Positions 8,897 through 16,813 of a DNA stretch of 52,262 nt are shown here, in pieces (position 1 is the stretch's first letter; every line of letters begins with the position of its first letter). Origin of the DNA: Thermaceae bacterium (GTDB lineage: Bacteria; Deinococcota; Deinococci; Deinococcales; Thermaceae); assembly GCA_015478585.1 (NCBI GenBank), contig JADMIM010000017.1, forward strand, positions 1-52,262, read 5' to 3'. Position numbers and translations under genes: made by a program. The notes beneath the pieces were generated by a model. The model worked only from the letters and a program-made list of their open reading frames with translations. It was not told the DNA's origin and did not search any database.

Positions 8897-9556
8897 ATGC
8901 AAGCCCTTATCGAAAACACCGTCGCCACCCTCCGCACCGACCCCAAAGTAGCTGGAATCCTGCTCACCGGCTCCCAGGCCAGGGGCGATGCTATCCCCGG
9001 CTCCGACCTGGATTTCTGGGTGCTCCTGACCGGGGTCAGCGAGCGCCGCTTCCGCTCAGAGCAAACCGATGGGGTTTGGACAGAGTTCCACTTCCGCAAC
9101 CTGGTGCAGGCTCGAGAGCTGATGCGGCAAAACCCGATGGAACTGTACTCGCACCTCGACGGGCGCATCCTCTACGACGAGGGTGGCAAGCTCGCCGAGT
9201 TGCGGGGCGAAGCGCAACACTTCTACGACACCTTTCAGCTTCCCGAGGCCGAGCGCCGCGCCCTAAGCTACTGGCTTTCCAGCGCCAAACGCAAGCTCGA
9301 GGCCGCCCTAAACCAGGGAAATTTGCTGCGGGTGAGTTATATAGTCAGCACCTCGAGTTGGAAGCTAATGGAGGGCTTGTGGGCCGCCAACTCCAAGCCG
9401 GTTCCGCCTTCCGGCGCAGTGTTCGCCCACATCCCCTCACTGCAAAGCCCCCTGTCCCAAGACGAACTCCTGGCGAATCTCTTCGAGGGGGAACCCTATA
9501 TCCGAGCGAAAACCTCCCTGAGGCTAATGGATTGGGTTTTGGCGCGGTTAGACTGA
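8897..9556 (+). CDS. Nucleotidyltransferase-domain protein (MNT/kanamycin-type fold)
   Basis: 219 residues from ATG 8897. The open frame extends further 5', but that part crosses the flanking repeat and does not look like protein. The polymerase-beta nucleotidyltransferase signature is clear: LLTGSQARGDAIPGSDLDFW (about residues 20-39), with the GSxAR turn and the two metal-binding aspartates of SDLD. The C-terminal part is helical and resembles substrate-binding domains of stand-alone nucleotidyltransferases. Substrate unknown: it could modify a small molecule or a protein. There is no HEPN partner gene beside it, so a MNT/HEPN toxin-antitoxin pair is not supported. The stop is followed by microrepeat arms of repeat C copy 1. 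Confidence 0.8.
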   Translation: MQALIENTVATLRTDPKVAGILLTGSQARGDAIPGSDLDFWVLLTGVSERRFRSEQTDGVWTEFHFRNLVQARELMRQNPMELYSHLDGRILYDEGGKLAELRGEAQHFYDTFQLPEAERRALSYWLSSAKRKLEAALNQGNLLRVSYIVSTSSWKLMEGLWAANSKPVPPSGAVFAHIPSLQSPLSQDELLANLFEGEPYIRAKTSLRLMDWVLARLD

Positions 9557-9617
9557 GGGAGTTGGCCCTGTGCGTAGGGCAGAGGGCCAAACGCCGAACC
9601 CCAAAAGCCAAAGGGCC

Positions 9618-9673
9618 TTAAAGCTACACCAGGACAGCACAATTGTCATATCGAAAAACGCCGTCCAGGACGC
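9618..9673 (+). repeat. Repeat family C, core copy 1
   Basis: 56-bp core starting TTAAAGCTACACCAGGACAG and ending CGTCCAGGACGC. Nearly identical cores are at 11129-11184 (inverted), 14420-14475 and 49237-49292. The core is flanked by degenerate microrepeat arms, of the AAACGCCGAACCCCAAAAGCC type on the left and TTTGGTTTTTGAC / CTTTAGC type on the right, roughly complementary to each other. It sits between the nucleotidyltransferase gene and mnmE. Confidence 0.85.
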
Positions 9674-9748
9674 AGTTTGATTCTTTGGTTTTTGACTTTG
9701 AGCCCTCTGCTCTTTGCTCTGAGCCTTTAGCAGCAACCAGTACACCTC

Positions 9749-11059
9749 ATGGCTCTTCCTTCCCTCCACGACATCATCGCCGCCATCGCCACACCGCCTG
9801 GCAAGGGTGCGGTGGGCATCGTGCGGGTTTCGGGAGAAGGCAGCCTCGAGCTGGTCTCTCGGCTGTGGCGCGGTAAAAGCCCGCTCGAGCTGGGACGCAA
9901 TGCCTTTACCTACGGCAAGATTGTGGGCCAAGGTGGGGAATCGCTCGACGAAGCGCTGCTGCTGGCCTTCAAAGGGCCGCATTCTTACACCGGGCAGGAC
10001 AGCGCCGAGCTACACACCCACGGCTCCCCGGCGGTGCTGCGCAAGGTTTTGCAGACCCTGATTGAGGCCGGAGCGCGGCCTGCGGGGCCGGGGGAGTTCA
10101 CACTGCGGGCCTACCTGAACGGGAAGATGGATTTGGCTCAGGCCGAATCGGTGCTGAGCTTGGTGGAGTCGGAGTCGGATGCCGCCCGGCGGCAGGCTCT
10201 GCGGGGCCTGAGCGCTGGGCTCTCAGCCAAAATTCAGGCTCTGTCAGAGGTGTTGTTCGACCTGCTGGCCCATATTCAAGCCTGGCTCGACTACCCCGAA
10301 GAAGGCGTGGAGCCTGCGGAGATTCAAGTAAGGCTCGAGCCCGTCCTGGGCGAGGTTCGACATCTGCTTGCCACTGCCCCCGCCGGACGCATCGCGCAAA
10401 AAGGGGCGCGGATTGCCCTGGTGGGCGCACCCAACGCAGGGAAATCTAGCCTGCTCAACGCGCTTTTGGGCTATGACCGGGCAATTGTCACGCCGGTTGC
10501 CGGGACTACACGAGACTACCTCGAGGCTCCCCTGGAAATTGCCGGTGTGCCCATCGTGGCTATAGACACGGCCGGGGTGCGGCCAACCAACGATTTGGTG
10601 GAGAAAAGCGGCGTGGAGCGGGCTTTGCAGATTGCCCAGGAAGCCGACTTGGTGCTATATTTGGCCGACTCGAGCACCCTACCGACCGAAGCTCCAGAAC
10701 TGCCCTGGGAACGCACCCTTCGAGTAGCAACCAAAGCCGACCTGGAAGCTCAGTGGGATACTGGGGGGTTTGTGCTGGTCTCGAGCACCACCGGCTTTGG
10801 CCTGGATTCTCTCCGCCAAACCATCCACAACCGCCTGCTAAAGGATGCTCCCGAGGGCGAGGTCTGGATCACCAACGAGCGCCACGCCGAAGCCCTGGCT
10901 CGAGCCGAATCGCACCTGCAAGAAGCCCTCGAGGCTCCCACTGACCTGGCCGGGCTTTCGATAGAAGGAGCCCTCGAGGCCCTCTCGGAAATCCTCGGCA
11001 AAGACGTTTCGGAAGAGGTAATTGACCGAGTGTTCCGCAATTTCTGCGTGGGGAAATGA
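9749..11059 (+). CDS. mnmE: tRNA modification GTPase MnmE
   Basis: With MnmG, MnmE installs the 5-carboxymethylaminomethyl group on wobble uridine 34 of certain tRNAs. The 436-residue protein has the N-terminal tetrahydrofolate-binding domain (starting DIIAAIATPPGKGAVGIVRV), the helical domain and an inserted GTPase domain. The P-loop is GAPNAGKSS (about 225-233), the G2/G3 region has TPVAGTTRD (about 250) and DTAGVR (about 272), and the protein ends in the invariant CVGK (C433). Its length is slightly below the usual 450. No Shine-Dalgarno is seen before the ATG at 9749. It lies between repeat C copies 1 and 2. Confidence 0.97.
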   Translation: MALPSLHDIIAAIATPPGKGAVGIVRVSGEGSLELVSRLWRGKSPLELGRNAFTYGKIVGQGGESLDEALLLAFKGPHSYTGQDSAELHTHGSPAVLRKVLQTLIEAGARPAGPGEFTLRAYLNGKMDLAQAESVLSLVESESDAARRQALRGLSAGLSAKIQALSEVLFDLLAHIQAWLDYPEEGVEPAEIQVRLEPVLGEVRHLLATAPAGRIAQKGARIALVGAPNAGKSSLLNALLGYDRAIVTPVAGTTRDYLEAPLEIAGVPIVAIDTAGVRPTNDLVEKSGVERALQIAQEADLVLYLADSSTLPTEAPELPWERTLRVATKADLEAQWDTGGFVLVSSTTGFGLDSLRQTIHNRLLKDAPEGEVWITNERHAEALARAESHLQEALEAPTDLAGLSIEGALEALSEILGKDVSEEVIDRVFRNFCVGK

Positions 11060-11114
11060 AGCAGAAGTGCAGAGGGCTAAAGGCCGAAAGCTGAAAACTA
11101 AAGGCACAACAACC

Positions 11115-11253
11115 CAAAAACACCAACCGCGTCCTGGACGGCGTTTTTCGATATGACAATTGTGCTGTCCTGGTGTAGCTTTAAGATCCTTTATATGTCA
11201 CCTTAAGCCTTTAGCGTTCGGCGTACGACGGTCTTTAGCTCTCCGCCCTCCGC
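11115..11253 (-). repeat. Left arm of a perfect 139-bp inverted repeat (contains repeat C core copy 2)
   Basis: Read base by base, 11115-11253 is the exact reverse complement of 14351-14489. It contains the repeat C core (11129-11184, inverted) plus about 70 bp of unique flank toward the aminotransferase gene. The two arms enclose about 3.1 kb with two minus-strand genes. Perfect identity between two copies of an otherwise degenerate family points to recent duplication, gene conversion or an active inversion. Confidence 0.95.
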
Positions 11254-11260
11254 ACAAAGC

Positions 11261-11280
11261 CTCCCCTTCTGAGGGGAGGT
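11261..11280. terminator. Hairpin downstream of the class III aminotransferase
   Basis: CCTCCCC TTCT GAGGGGAGG forms a short strong stem 47 bp beyond the aminotransferase stop. On the minus strand it is followed only by CTTTGT, so it is a weak terminator candidate. It may equally be one of the dispersed CCCTC/GAGGG palindromes. Confidence 0.4.
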
Positions 11281-11326
11281 GGCGAGGATTGATCCGAAGC
11301 GGTGGAGTTAGGGGTTCGCTTTTGGC

Positions 11327-12682
11327 CTACGCCAACACCTCCTCGAGCGACTCACCCAAAATATTTACCATCTCGTCCACCTCGGCCTCGCTGATGGTCA
11401 GCGGTGGGGCCACCGCGAAGCCGGTGTCGTTGCAGCGGGCAATCAGGCCGCGTTTACGGCTTGCCGCTTGTAGCTTGCCGCCGATGCCTTTGGCAGCATC
11501 GAAGGTCTTCTTGCTGGATTGGTCTTCCACCACTTCAATCAGGGCCATTAGGCCCTTGCCGCGCACGTTGCCGACGAAGGGATGGGCCTCGAGTTCCCTT
11601 AGCCGCCGCATCAGTTGCTGACCCCTGACCTCGGCGTTTTCCCACAGCCGCTCCCGCTCGATAATCCCGATGTTAGCCAGCCCCACCGCGCAGGCCACGG
11701 GATGGCCCGAGTAGGTGAAGCCATGCATGAACATCCGGTCGGGGGTCGCCATCCGCTCGAAGATTTCCGGGGTTACCCCCACCCCGCCAAGCGGGATGTA
11801 GCCCGAGGTGATGCCCTTGGCGAAACTGGTGATATCGGCCTGGAAGCCGTAGGTCTCCTGGGCGAACATCCGCCCGGTGCGGCCAAAACCGGTAATCACT
11901 TCGTCAGCGATGAGCAGAATGTTGTGCTTTTTGAGGATGGGCACAATCGCCTTCCAGTAGCCCTCGGGCGGGGGAACCACGCCCCCAGCCCCTTGCACCG
12001 GCTCACCGATGAAGGCCGCGATGGTATGCGCACCCTCACCTTGGATGATGTCCTCGAGTTCCTTCACTAGCACCGCCACAAAATCGCCCTCGGAAAGGCC
12101 CGGATTGTTGCGGTAGTCCAGCGGCGCGGAGGCATACACGAACCCCGGCGCGAGCGGCCCGAAATCGGCGTGGTAGGCCGGAACACCTGTCGCGGCCAGA
12201 GCTCCCATGGCAATCCCGTGGTAGGCCATGCGGCGCGAGATGATTTTGGTCTTCTCCGGCTGACCCGAGAGCGACCAGTAGTAGCGGGCAATTTTCATGG
12301 CCGTCTCGTTGGATTCGGCCCCCCCACTCGTGAACTGGAAGTGCGAGTGGTGCGGCAAAAGCTGGGCCAGCTTGCTTGCAAGTTCGATGGCCGGCGGGGT
12401 GGCCAGCCCGAAAAAGGTGGGCTGAAAGGCCAGTCTCGCCATCTGCTCTCTGGCCACCTCGGCGAGTTCGGTGCGCCCGTGCCCCACGTTCACGTTCCAC
12501 AGACCCGCGAAGCCATCGAGATACCACTTCCCGGTGGAGTCCTTGACCCGCACCCCCTGGCCCTCGACCAGCACCAGGGAACCGCTTTTGCGGTGACGGT
12601 GGAGGTTGGTGACGGGGTGCAGGAGATGGGCCAGGTCTTGCTCGAGCAGCTTCTCGGTGTTCCAATCCAAGGTCTGGGTCAT
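11327..12682 (-). CDS. Class III PLP-dependent aminotransferase (omega-amino acid:pyruvate type)
   Basis: Transfers an amino group from an omega-amino acid or amine, probably to pyruvate. The 451-residue protein has the fold-type I core: SGGAESNETAMKIARYY (about 114-130) binds the PLP phosphate, EPVQGAGG (about 227) and DEVITGFGRTG (about 260-270) hold the PLP-ring aspartate, and SFAKGITSGY (about 287-296) contains the Schiff-base lysine. It resembles taurine/beta-alanine-pyruvate aminotransferases, but the substrate cannot be fixed from sequence. It lies in the segment between the 139-bp inverted repeats, downstream of the CPA2 antiporter gene on the same strand (65-bp gap). Confidence 0.92.
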   Translation of the reverse strand: MTQTLDWNTEKLLEQDLAHLLHPVTNLHRHRKSGSLVLVEGQGVRVKDSTGKWYLDGFAGLWNVNVGHGRTELAEVAREQMARLAFQPTFFGLATPPAIELASKLAQLLPHHSHFQFTSGGAESNETAMKIARYYWSLSGQPEKTKIISRRMAYHGIAMGALAATGVPAYHADFGPLAPGFVYASAPLDYRNNPGLSEGDFVAVLVKELEDIIQGEGAHTIAAFIGEPVQGAGGVVPPPEGYWKAIVPILKKHNILLIADEVITGFGRTGRMFAQETYGFQADITSFAKGITSGYIPLGGVGVTPEIFERMATPDRMFMHGFTYSGHPVACAVGLANIGIIERERLWENAEVRGQQLMRRLRELEAHPFVGNVRGKGLMALIEVVEDQSSKKTFDAAKGIGGKLQAASRKRGLIARCNDTGFAVAPPLTISEAEVDEMVNILGESLEEVLA

Positions 12683-12747
12683 AGTGCTAACGATTGTATC
12701 GCTCTAGGGGCCTCTCCAGGTAAGGCTGCTCCCAGCGTGTCAATACT

Positions 12748-14334
12748 TTACTTGCTGTCATGCTCCATAAAACCAGATGGGCTGGACACCTTTTGGGGTC
12801 TTTCGGTGTCGAGCCCCAAGGCCCGCTCGGCCAGCCGCTCCCCAGCCTCGGCGAAAGGCTGAAAAATCAGGGTGGCTCCGGCCTTCTCGAGCAAGGGGTC
12901 TTCCTCGCGGTGATAACTGGTAGCGGCGACGATGCCGGTGAAGCCGCGCAATTTGAGTGCTTGTACCCCGCGCAGCTTGGCCTCGAGGTCGGGCATGGTC
13001 AGGAGCACCCCCTTCAGCCCGGCGATTTCCAGCCGTTCCCACAGCTCGCTGTCCTCGGAGTCGCCGTAGAACACCCGCCGTCCCTTGCTGCTATGGCGCT
13101 CGAGCTTGTCGGGGTCGGCATCCAGCCCCACCACCACCTGTCCCTGGCGCTCGAGCATCTTGTAGGCGGCCCCGCCGGTGCGGCCCATGCCCACAATCAG
13201 CCACTCGGCCCCGTCCAGGCGGGTGGGCTCTGAGTCGGGGTGATGCCCCCGGCCCTCAAAGCGCAGCAGGAAGGGCTCGAGGTGAGCATATAGCACGTGT
13301 ACAGCACGGTTGAGGGGGGCTGCCAGGGCCAGCGAAACCGCTACCAGCAAGCCCACCAGTGGCCCCCAACTCGGCGGCAGGATATGACCCTCGATAGCCG
13401 CTGCGGTGGTAATCAGGGCGAACTCGCTATAGCTCGAGAGGGCGATACTGCTGACAAAGGCCGTGCGCGAACGCAGCCCGAACAACACCAGCAGCACGAA
13501 GAATATCAGCGCCTTGAGGGGAAGCAAAAGCAACAGCCCCAGCATCAGCGGAAGCTCAGCCCGCGAGGGCAGCCCGTTCAGCCCGATTTGCAGGAAGAAG
13601 GCCACCAAAAAAGCTTCCTTGAGGCCCCACAGGGTGCGCGAAAGCTCCGAAGTCTGGGGATGTCCAGCCAGCGCAGCCCCCATCAGCAGCGCGCCCAGCT
13701 CGGGAGAAACCCCTACTATACGGGCCAGTTCGGCCCCGCCCAGAGCCAGCCCCAGCCCGTACAAGAGCAGCAATTCGTCGTGGCCGCTCTTCTCCAGAAT
13801 CCAGCTCACCACCGGGCGCAGCAGGGGCAAAGCCAGCAGCAGCAAGGCCCAGGGGCTGGGCTTTTGCACCCCGGCATAGGCCAGCAGCGCCACGGCAATT
13901 AGGTCTTGCAGCACCAGAATGCCCACCGTTACCCGACCATGAAAAGTCGAAAGCTCGCGCCGGTCTTCCAGCAGCTTGATGGCCAGAACGGTGCTCGAGA
14001 AGGCCAACCCCGCCGCGATAAACAAATCCGCCCGGCCCCCTAAGCCCAGCAGCAGAACCATCCCCCCCACCAGCAGCCCGAACACCACGAAATGCAGCCC
14101 GCCCGCCCCCAGCACCTGCGACTGCACCAGGTTTTGCCAGCGCAGCTTGAGACCTACGGTGAAGAGCAGCAGCAGCACGCCGATATGGGCCAGTTGGCTG
14201 AGCAACTCGCTCGAGCCCTGCCCCAAGCCCCACAACAGGAAACCCGCCCCCAAGTAGCCCACCAATGGCGGTAGGCTGAGGCGGCTCGCCAGCATCCCCA
14301 GGGCGTAAGCGGCCCCCACCCACAGGACTTCCAT
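12748..14334 (-). CDS. CPA2-family cation/proton antiporter with TrkA-N domain (Kef-type)
   Basis: 528 residues. About 12 hydrophobic segments occupy residues 1-350, as in monovalent cation:proton antiporter-2 proteins. They are followed by a cytoplasmic Rossmann domain beginning near 370 (AEWLIVGMGRTGGAAYKMLE), with GMGRTG as the nucleotide-binding loop and GLDADPDKLER after it. Such RCK/TrkA-N domains gate Kef/RosB-type K+ or Na+ efflux in response to NAD(H) or other ligands. TACACT lies on the minus strand 6 nt before the ATG (14346-14341), so the mRNA is probably leaderless, and that -10 lies only a few bases from the inverted-repeat arm at 14351. The ion carried is not determinable. Confidence 0.92.
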   Translation of the reverse strand: MEVLWVGAAYALGMLASRLSLPPLVGYLGAGFLLWGLGQGSSELLSQLAHIGVLLLLFTVGLKLRWQNLVQSQVLGAGGLHFVVFGLLVGGMVLLLGLGGRADLFIAAGLAFSSTVLAIKLLEDRRELSTFHGRVTVGILVLQDLIAVALLAYAGVQKPSPWALLLLALPLLRPVVSWILEKSGHDELLLLYGLGLALGGAELARIVGVSPELGALLMGAALAGHPQTSELSRTLWGLKEAFLVAFFLQIGLNGLPSRAELPLMLGLLLLLPLKALIFFVLLVLFGLRSRTAFVSSIALSSYSEFALITTAAAIEGHILPPSWGPLVGLLVAVSLALAAPLNRAVHVLYAHLEPFLLRFEGRGHHPDSEPTRLDGAEWLIVGMGRTGGAAYKMLERQGQVVVGLDADPDKLERHSSKGRRVFYGDSEDSELWERLEIAGLKGVLLTMPDLEAKLRGVQALKLRGFTGIVAATSYHREEDPLLEKAGATLIFQPFAEAGERLAERALGLDTERPQKVSSPSGFMEHDSK

Positions 14335-14350
14335 GTAGCCAGTGTACGGG

Positions 14351-14489
14351 GCGGAGGGCGGAGAGCTAAAGACCGTCGTACGCCGAACGCTAAAGGCTTA
14401 AGGTGACATATAAAGGATCTTAAAGCTACACCAGGACAGCACAATTGTCATATCGAAAAACGCCGTCCAGGACGCGGTTGGTGTTTTTG
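14351..14489 (+). repeat. Right arm of a perfect 139-bp inverted repeat (contains repeat C core copy 3)
   Basis: Exact reverse complement of 11115-11253, with the 56-bp core at 14420-14475. It starts 16 bp from the antiporter start codon. Beyond it (14490-14560) are TTTGGCCTTCGACGTTTAGG-type microrepeats that continue the right arm of the family. Inversion between the two arms would move the regulatory surroundings of the two enclosed genes. Confidence 0.95.
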
Positions 14490-14603
14490 ATTTTTTGCCT
14501 TTGGCCTTCGACGTTTAGGGTTTAGCTTTTGGCCTTCGGCTCTCTGCACTTTTGTTGACGGGGAAGGTTCTACAGCCCTCGAGCCGCCCTTGCTCAACTT
14601 GGC

Positions 14604-14633
14604 TTTACAAACCGCATAGAGAGCGTGTATATT
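14604..14633 (+). promoter_or_regulatory. Sigma-70-type promoter of the class V aminotransferase leader
   Basis: TTTACA at 14604-14609, an 18-bp spacer, and TATATT at 14628-14633. Transcription would begin near 14640, exactly where the structured leader starts. Confidence 0.65.
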
Positions 14634-14643
14634 CAAAATCAGT

Positions 14644-14730
14644 AATGCGTCCCGCTCGAGCTATCCGCTAACGGCTCTCTTTCTACGGAAAGAGGTCGTC
14701 GGATATTAGCGATGTGGGGCGTATTTTTTT
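14644..14730 (+). promoter_or_regulatory. Structured leader / candidate attenuator or riboswitch
   Basis: An 82-nt segment closed by a 12-bp stem (AATGCGTCCCGC 14644-14655 with GTGGGGCGTATT 14714-14725, including G-U pairs), which runs straight into seven T (14724-14730). Inside are TATCCG/CGGATA (14662-14667 with 14700-14705) and a 7-bp hairpin CTCTTTC-TACG-GAAAGAG (14677-14694) with a UNCG-type tetraloop. GGAGG (14735-14739) and the ATG (14746) follow at once. The shape is that of a leader transcription terminator. I do not recognise a known riboswitch class, and no leader peptide is visible. Confidence 0.6.
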
Positions 14731-14745
14731 GTCTGGAGGAACCTC

Positions 14746-15861
14746 ATGATACTGCTCACCCCCGGCCCCAGCCCGATTCACCCCAGGGTGCAACAAGCGC
14801 TTGGTAAGCCCATGCGTGGCCACATGGATCCCGAAACCCTTGCCACCAACCGCCGCATCCGCGAGGTGTTGAAGGTACTTTTTGACCCCGGCGAGGGGGC
14901 TTTAGTCGCAGCCATGCCCGGCTCGGCCAGCCTGGGCATGGAAGCCGGTCTGAACAACTTAGCCGACCAGGACGAAGCCGTGCTGTTGCTGGTAAACGGC
15001 ACTTTTGGCGAGCGCATGGTGGAGATTGCCCAGGCTTATCGCCACGACTACACCGTGCTACGCTGTGAACCAGGCCAGCCCCTCGACCCAGAGTTGGTAA
15101 AGAAAGCCCTTTCCCAGCGCAAGTACAAGCTGGTAACGCTAGTCCACGGCGAAACCAGTACCGGGGTGCTCAACCCGGCCCAGGAAATCGCCGACCTAGC
15201 CACAGAGCACGGGGCTTTGTTCATGCTCGACGCGGTGACAACCGGAACCATGATGCCCCTCTCCATGCAGCAGATAGGCGTGGACTATGCTTTCACCGGC
15301 AGCCAAAAATGCCTCTCGGCCCCTCCGGGCTTGGCTCCTTTTGCCCTGTCGAAGCGGGGGCGCGAGCACTTGGGAAAGGCCAGGGGCTGGTACTCCGACC
15401 TCTCGAGGGTGGCGGTGTATTGGGAGCAGGAAGGCTATTTCTGCACCTCGCCGGTCTCGCTGCACTTTGCGCTGGAGGAGGCCCTGAACATGGCCTTGGA
15501 AGAAGGCTTGGAAAACCGTCAGAAGCGGGCCGAAACCATGTATGCGGCGGTGCTGGGGGCGCTCGAGGACATCGGCTTCCGGGCCTACGCCGCCGAAGGC
15601 GCACGGCTGCCCACGGTGCTGGTGGTGCGCCCGCCCGAAGGTTTGAACGAGGCGGATATCCGCAAGGGTTTGTATAGCAAGGGGGTTTCCGTCGCGGGTG
15701 GAATTGGCCCCACGGCCGGGCAAGTGCTGCGCCTGGGGCTGATGGGCGAGAGCGCCCGGGTGGAGCATTATCAGGTGTTTTTCCGGGCCTTGGGCGAGGT
15801 GCTCGGCAAGTCGGGCTTGGAGAAGGCTTTTCTCGAGCGAGCAGGCTTGATCCCAGCCTGA
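14746..15861 (+). CDS. Class V PLP-dependent aminotransferase (serine-pyruvate / alanine-glyoxylate type)
   Basis: 371 residues, fold type I. It starts with the family pattern LLTPGPSPIHPRV (residues 3-15) and has MRGHMDP (about 24) and AMPGSASLGMEA (about 63-74) for cofactor binding. The Schiff-base lysine lies in TGSQKCLSAPPGL (about 183-195). Relatives use serine or alanine with glyoxylate or pyruvate, and some act on phosphoserine or in purine breakdown, so the exact reaction is open. The start has a strong GGAGG at 14735. The gene has its own promoter and sits behind a structured leader ending in a terminator-like U-run, so it is probably regulated by attenuation. Confidence 0.92.
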   Translation: MILLTPGPSPIHPRVQQALGKPMRGHMDPETLATNRRIREVLKVLFDPGEGALVAAMPGSASLGMEAGLNNLADQDEAVLLLVNGTFGERMVEIAQAYRHDYTVLRCEPGQPLDPELVKKALSQRKYKLVTLVHGETSTGVLNPAQEIADLATEHGALFMLDAVTTGTMMPLSMQQIGVDYAFTGSQKCLSAPPGLAPFALSKRGREHLGKARGWYSDLSRVAVYWEQEGYFCTSPVSLHFALEEALNMALEEGLENRQKRAETMYAAVLGALEDIGFRAYAAEGARLPTVLVVRPPEGLNEADIRKGLYSKGVSVAGGIGPTAGQVLRLGLMGESARVEHYQVFFRALGEVLGKSGLEKAFLERAGLIPA

Positions 15862-15866
15862 GGGGT

Positions 15867-16589
15867 TTACTGCTGGGTCAGGTAGTAGTGCTGAAGCTCG
15901 TCCTCGAGCTGTTGAAGGGCCTCGGCTATACTCATCTTGTCCAGGGGCAACACCGCGTAAGCCCGAATGGAAATGTTCTGGCGCAGACGGCGAAAGACGA
16001 TTTGCGCCCCTTCCAGAGAGCTGCCTTGCAAAGCAATTAGGTATTGGCTGGGCTCGAGACCGAAAATCACGTCGGGCTGCCGCAAATACTGGAGAAGTTC
16101 GGTGCCATTTTGTTCTTTGGGAGTGTGAATCAGCAGCAGCGTGACCGGGCGCAGGGCGGAAAGGGTCTCGAGGGTGGGCGCAAGGTTTTGCAGCTCGGCC
16201 CGACCCAAAACCTCTCCCCGACCTCTCGAGCCGCTCTGGCTGGGCAACCCCAGAGGCTCTTGCCCCAAGAAGTAGAGTCCCGCCAGCAATAACCCGCCGG
16301 CAAGCAGGCTGCCAACGCCTGCCGCAACCGAGATTTCCGAGGGAATCCTAGCCAGGTCTCCTGCCGCTTCTACCCCCAGCACGTTTGCCAGCACGCTCAG
16401 GCCCAGCACCCAAAAAAACCTCACCTGGGGCTTCAGGGGCACACGGGCGTACAAACTCGCTGTAGCCGCCAGAATGAGTGCTGCCAACAGGAATACCACA
16501 CCTGGGTATAAGTTGACCTGACGGGGAAACAGCCCCATAGGAAGAAGGCCCAGCAGCACGAATCCCCACGGCAATACCGATAGCCACAT
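15867..16589 (-). CDS. Membrane protein with degenerate GGDEF-like C-terminal domain
   Basis: 240 residues. Four or five hydrophobic segments occupy about residues 1-110 (MWLSVLPWGFVLLGLLPMGL onward). A Ser/Gly/Arg linker (SQSGSRGRGE) follows, then a soluble domain of about 110 residues. The domain pattern (LQYLRQPDVIFGLEPSQYLIAL, then AQIVFRRLRQN and a final helix) recalls the fold of diguanylate cyclases, but there is no GGDEF or metal-binding motif, so activity is unlikely. This fold match is a guess from layout. The gene is convergent with the class V aminotransferase gene (stops 5 bp apart). Function unknown. Confidence 0.65.
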   Translation of the reverse strand: MWLSVLPWGFVLLGLLPMGLFPRQVNLYPGVVFLLAALILAATASLYARVPLKPQVRFFWVLGLSVLANVLGVEAAGDLARIPSEISVAAGVGSLLAGGLLLAGLYFLGQEPLGLPSQSGSRGRGEVLGRAELQNLAPTLETLSALRPVTLLLIHTPKEQNGTELLQYLRQPDVIFGLEPSQYLIALQGSSLEGAQIVFRRLRQNISIRAYAVLPLDKMSIAEALQQLEDELQHYYLTQQ

Positions 16590-16801
16590 ACTCCAAGCAT
16601 AGATGAGCAGCCCGCCAGGGCGTGCCTAGGATGAACAAAGCCGATAGCCAGTAACCCAACCAACAAACATCCAGCAAAACGATTTGTCTTTCCCCATCAA
16701 AAATACCCTGCTGAGGGTTTGCATATTCCCCCCAGCACCCACTTCCGCAAATGGCAAGGGAAAGCTGTAGGCTGACCGCTGTCCGTCCTCGCTCCTCAGG
16801 C

Positions 16802-16807
16802 TATAAT
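16802..16807 (+). promoter_or_regulatory. Consensus -10 box of rarA (leaderless)
   Basis: TATAAT ends 6 nt before the GTG at 16814, so transcription should start at or next to the start codon. No Shine-Dalgarno is present. The -35 region (16779-16784, CTGTCC) is weak. Confidence 0.7.
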
Positions 16808-16813
16808 TCTGTA

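Noticed and set aside
8897-9556. MNT/HEPN toxin-antitoxin pair
   Set aside because: The nucleotidyltransferase is longer than MNT antitoxins and no HEPN gene is adjacent; the spacers on both sides hold only repeats.
11160-11621. Open frame starting MCCPGVALRSF, also present at 14154-14444
   Set aside because: The shared part is just the translated 139-bp inverted repeat; beyond it the two frames are antisense to the aminotransferase and the antiporter.
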